DNA from: Hyphomonas sp. BRH_c22
Lineage (GTDB): Bacteria > Pseudomonadota > Alphaproteobacteria > Caulobacterales > Hyphomonadaceae
Direction of reading: 5' to 3'
Length of the DNA: 64,000 nt
Assembly: GCF_000961795.1 (NCBI RefSeq)
Contig: NZ_LADU01000120.1
Span: forward strand, 1 to 64,000
Of the stretch, positions 62,353 through 64,000 are shown piece after piece. The position numbers were made by a program, and so were the translations under genes. The first letter of the stretch is position 1; every line of letters starts with the position of its first letter. Below the pieces are notes generated by a model. That model had not been told where the DNA came from. It made no database searches and saw nothing but the letters and a program-made list of their open reading frames with translations.

Positions 62353-62664
62353 ATGATGAGGCAGGCAGTGATCATTCTGGCGGCGGCCATGGCCGTCTCG
62401 CTGGCCGCGCAGGCCCGGCAGATGCCGTCCTTCAGCCAGTTTGACCTTGATGGTGACGGCCTGATCTCGGAAGACGAATATGTCTCCCACCAGACCGGCA
62501 CGCGCCGCGCCAGCGAGTCCGAAGCCATCGCCAAGTTCACCAAGTTCGATCTCGACCAGAACCGCATCGTCACCGAAGATGAGCTCTACGAGGCGGTCTA
62601 CGCCGCGCAGGCTGAGAGGACAGGAACATCCGTGTCCGCGATTGATCTGGCTGATAGTCAGTAA
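62353..62664 (+). CDS. Small secreted EF-hand protein
   Basis: A 103-residue exported protein with a signal peptide (RQAVIILAAAMAVSLAAQA) and two EF-hand loops, DLDGDGLISEDE and DLDQNRIVTEDE. The first loop is complete; the second has Asn-Arg-Ile in place of the usual acidic-Gly pattern and may bind poorly. AAGGAGG lies ten bases before the ATG at 62353. It probably binds Ca2+ in the periplasm. Its partner is unknown. Confidence 0.82.
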   Translation: MMRQAVIILAAAMAVSLAAQARQMPSFSQFDLDGDGLISEDEYVSHQTGTRRASESEAIAKFTKFDLDQNRIVTEDELYEAVYAAQAERTGTSVSAIDLADSQ

Positions 62665-62806
62665 CCGCATTTGACATGGACCGGGGGAGGGCCTGCCGCT
62701 GGCGGGCCCTCTTTGCATTCCGCCCGCCTAGGGGGAAGTCCCTATGGGGAAAACCCGCCTGTTGAGGTACATGTTGCGACGGGACAGCACCCAGAGGAGA
62801 CCCGCC

Positions 62807-63391
62807 ATGGCGAATATTTGCATCATCGACGGCCACCCGGACCCGGCCCCGCGCCACCTCATCCACGCCCTGTGCGATGCCTATGCCGAAGGCGCCGCGC
62901 AGGAAGACCACGCCGTCTCGCGCATCAACGTCGGAAGTCTCGATTTCGGCTTCCTCAGCACGCCGGACGATTTCGCCACGCCGCCGCCGGAGCCGGTGCT
63001 GAGCGAACGCCAAAAGATCGCCGACGCCGATCACCTGCTGATCGCCTTTCCGCTCTGGCTCGGCGGCATGCCGGCCAAGCTGCGCGCCTTCTTCGAACAG
63101 GCGGCGCGGGCAGAATTCTTCCTCGCCGCATCCGACAGTGCCCACAAATGGCCCATGCAGATGATGAAGGGCAAATCCGCCCGAACGGTCATCACCATGG
63201 GCATGCCCGGCCTTGTCTACCGGTTTGGCATGGATGCCGGCGCCCTGCGCGCGCTCGAGCGCGGCGTGCTTGGCCTGTCCGGCTTCAGTCCGCTGCACCA
63301 CACCATCCTTGGCGGCGCGGGCGAGGTCGATGAGGCCAAGTTCAAGCGCTGGTGCACCGACATGCGGATATTCGGACGCGAGGCGGTCTGA
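62807..63391 (+). CDS. Flavodoxin-fold NAD(P)H dehydrogenase-like protein
   Basis: A 194-residue protein of the NQO/KefF-like family. It has IIDGHPDPAPRHLIHALCDAY, then ADHLLIAFPLWLGGMPAKLRAFFEQ and the FMN-contact region TMGMPGLVYRF, with GGAGEVDEAKFKRWC near the end. It probably reduces quinones using FMN. It could also assist the CPA2 antiporter at 28-30 kb in the manner of KefF, but it is 33 kb away. AGAGGAG precedes ATG 62807. Confidence 0.85.
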   Translation: MANICIIDGHPDPAPRHLIHALCDAYAEGAAQEDHAVSRINVGSLDFGFLSTPDDFATPPPEPVLSERQKIADADHLLIAFPLWLGGMPAKLRAFFEQAARAEFFLAASDSAHKWPMQMMKGKSARTVITMGMPGLVYRFGMDAGALRALERGVLGLSGFSPLHHTILGGAGEVDEAKFKRWCTDMRIFGREAV

Positions 63392-63467
63392 CCCCGCATT
63401 CCCTCGCACAGGCAGGCTTGATTTTCCCGCCGCTGGCTGTGACCAGTGTCGCCGGAGGATTTCGCCC

Positions 63468-64000
63468 GTGCAGACAAATCGATTCGACCTGCTGCGGCTG
63501 GTTTTCGCCTCCATGGTCGTCGTGTTCCACGCCGTGGCCCTGACCGCGATTGACCCGCGCGGCCCGCTCGAGCTCTGGCTGGGGCAGGGCGCCGAGATCG
63601 CCATCCAGGGCTTCTTCATCACCTCCGGCGCGCTCGTCTCCGGCTCGCTCGCCCGCGCGCAGACCCTGTCAGACTATGCCGGCAAGCGCGTCCGGCGGCT
63701 CTATCCGGCCTACGCCACCATCATTCTCATTCCCGCGGTCATCTCGCTCCTCCTCAGCGGCGACCTGGCCGGCGTCCTCGCCTACCTTGCCGCAAACCTC
63801 ACCTTCCTGAATTTCCTCGCACCGGGCCTGCCGGGCCTGTTCGGGGCGAACCGCTTCACCGAGGTCAATGGCGCGCTCTGGACACTCAAGATCGAGGTCA
63901 TGTTCTATCTCGTCCTGCCGCTCATCGCGTTCGTCCTGCGCCGCATGGGGGCTCTCTGGTGGCTCGGCATCGCCCTGCTCTATGCGGGCGGCGAGGCCTG
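63468..64000 (+). CDS. Acyltransferase 3 (OafA/YrhL-like), 3' end outside window
   Basis: The N-terminal 177 residues of a membrane acyltransferase; the rest lies beyond the window. GTG 63468 has GGAGG about ten bases upstream. It begins QTNRFDLLRLVFASMVVVFHAV with the conserved Arg and His, continues with helices and RVRRLYPAY, and reaches NGALWTLKIEVMFYLVLPL, the typical family block. Such enzymes acylate O-antigen, peptidoglycan or other glycans. Confidence 0.9.
   Translation, partial: MQTNRFDLLRLVFASMVVVFHAVALTAIDPRGPLELWLGQGAEIAIQGFFITSGALVSGSLARAQTLSDYAGKRVRRLYPAYATIILIPAVISLLLSGDLAGVLAYLAANLTFLNFLAPGLPGLFGANRFTEVNGALWTLKIEVMFYLVLPLIAFVLRRMGALWWLGIALLYAGGEA

Overview
The window looks like a chromosomal segment of a dimorphic alphaproteobacterium of the Caulobacterales, probably Hyphomonadaceae-like. 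It is high in GC (about 60 % or slightly more, judged by eye) and carries the CtrA master regulator, its inhibitor SciP and an SpmX-type polar muramidase. It also has a TonB-dependent receptor and several acyl-CoA genes typical of marine members of the group. No rRNA, transposase, phage, plasmid or CRISPR array is visible. The genes are dense and mostly housekeeping.

Layout. 1-3.5 kb: UbiK-like and YbjN-like proteins, proC, a TetR regulator and a phosphotransferase. 3.7-9.3 kb: a cell-cycle and flagellar block, sciP - mini-fliF - fliG - fliH-like - fliN - flhF - flhG - ctrA, with CtrA-box-like sites before mini-fliF, flhF and ctrA. 9.4-15.4 kb: a patatin lipoprotein, divergent selD/selU, rnhA, two membrane proteins and thrB, which contains an 18-bp perfect hairpin. 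15.4-24.7 kb: paired MFS transporters, radC, map, osmC, a CinA-like protein, enoyl-CoA hydratase, thiolase and peroxiredoxin. 24.9-38.9 kb: tRNA-Leu(UAA), MlaC, fructose bisphosphatase, alanine dehydrogenase, a CPA2 antiporter, a TorF-type porin, an SDR, propionyl-CoA carboxylase alpha, a DUF805 cluster, lipB and tRNA-Leu(GAG).

39.1-49.6 kb: a compact phosphorus-scavenging cassette next to tRNA-Leu(GAG). It holds an ABC importer (phnDCE), an RpiR-type regulator, a HAD phosphatase, a TonB-dependent receptor, a Tat-type PhoD phosphatase/phosphodiesterase and a secreted PHP-domain phosphoesterase. Together these would give outer-membrane uptake, periplasmic hydrolysis, inner-membrane import and cytoplasmic dephosphorylation of one organophosphorus ligand. 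A degenerate copy of the tRNA 3' end lies just past the last gene. 50-64 kb: PRC-barrel, TPR, a MarR regulator with three operator-like repeats, mgtE, spmX, isovaleryl-CoA dehydrogenase, a hybrid histidine kinase, a cyclic-nucleotide-domain patatin, methylcrotonyl-CoA carboxylase beta, a small EF-hand protein, a flavodoxin-fold oxidoreductase and the start of an acyltransferase.

Two candidates for an undescribed system stand out. The first is the reduced flagellar switch-like module: a FliF without its ring-building domains, a FliH without its export-ATPase domain, and an FlhF with a degenerate GTPase site, next to SciP and CtrA. The second is the TonB/PhoD/PHP/PhnDCE/RpiR/HAD organophosphorus cassette. 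All assignments come from reading the sequence and remembered family motifs; no searches were run.
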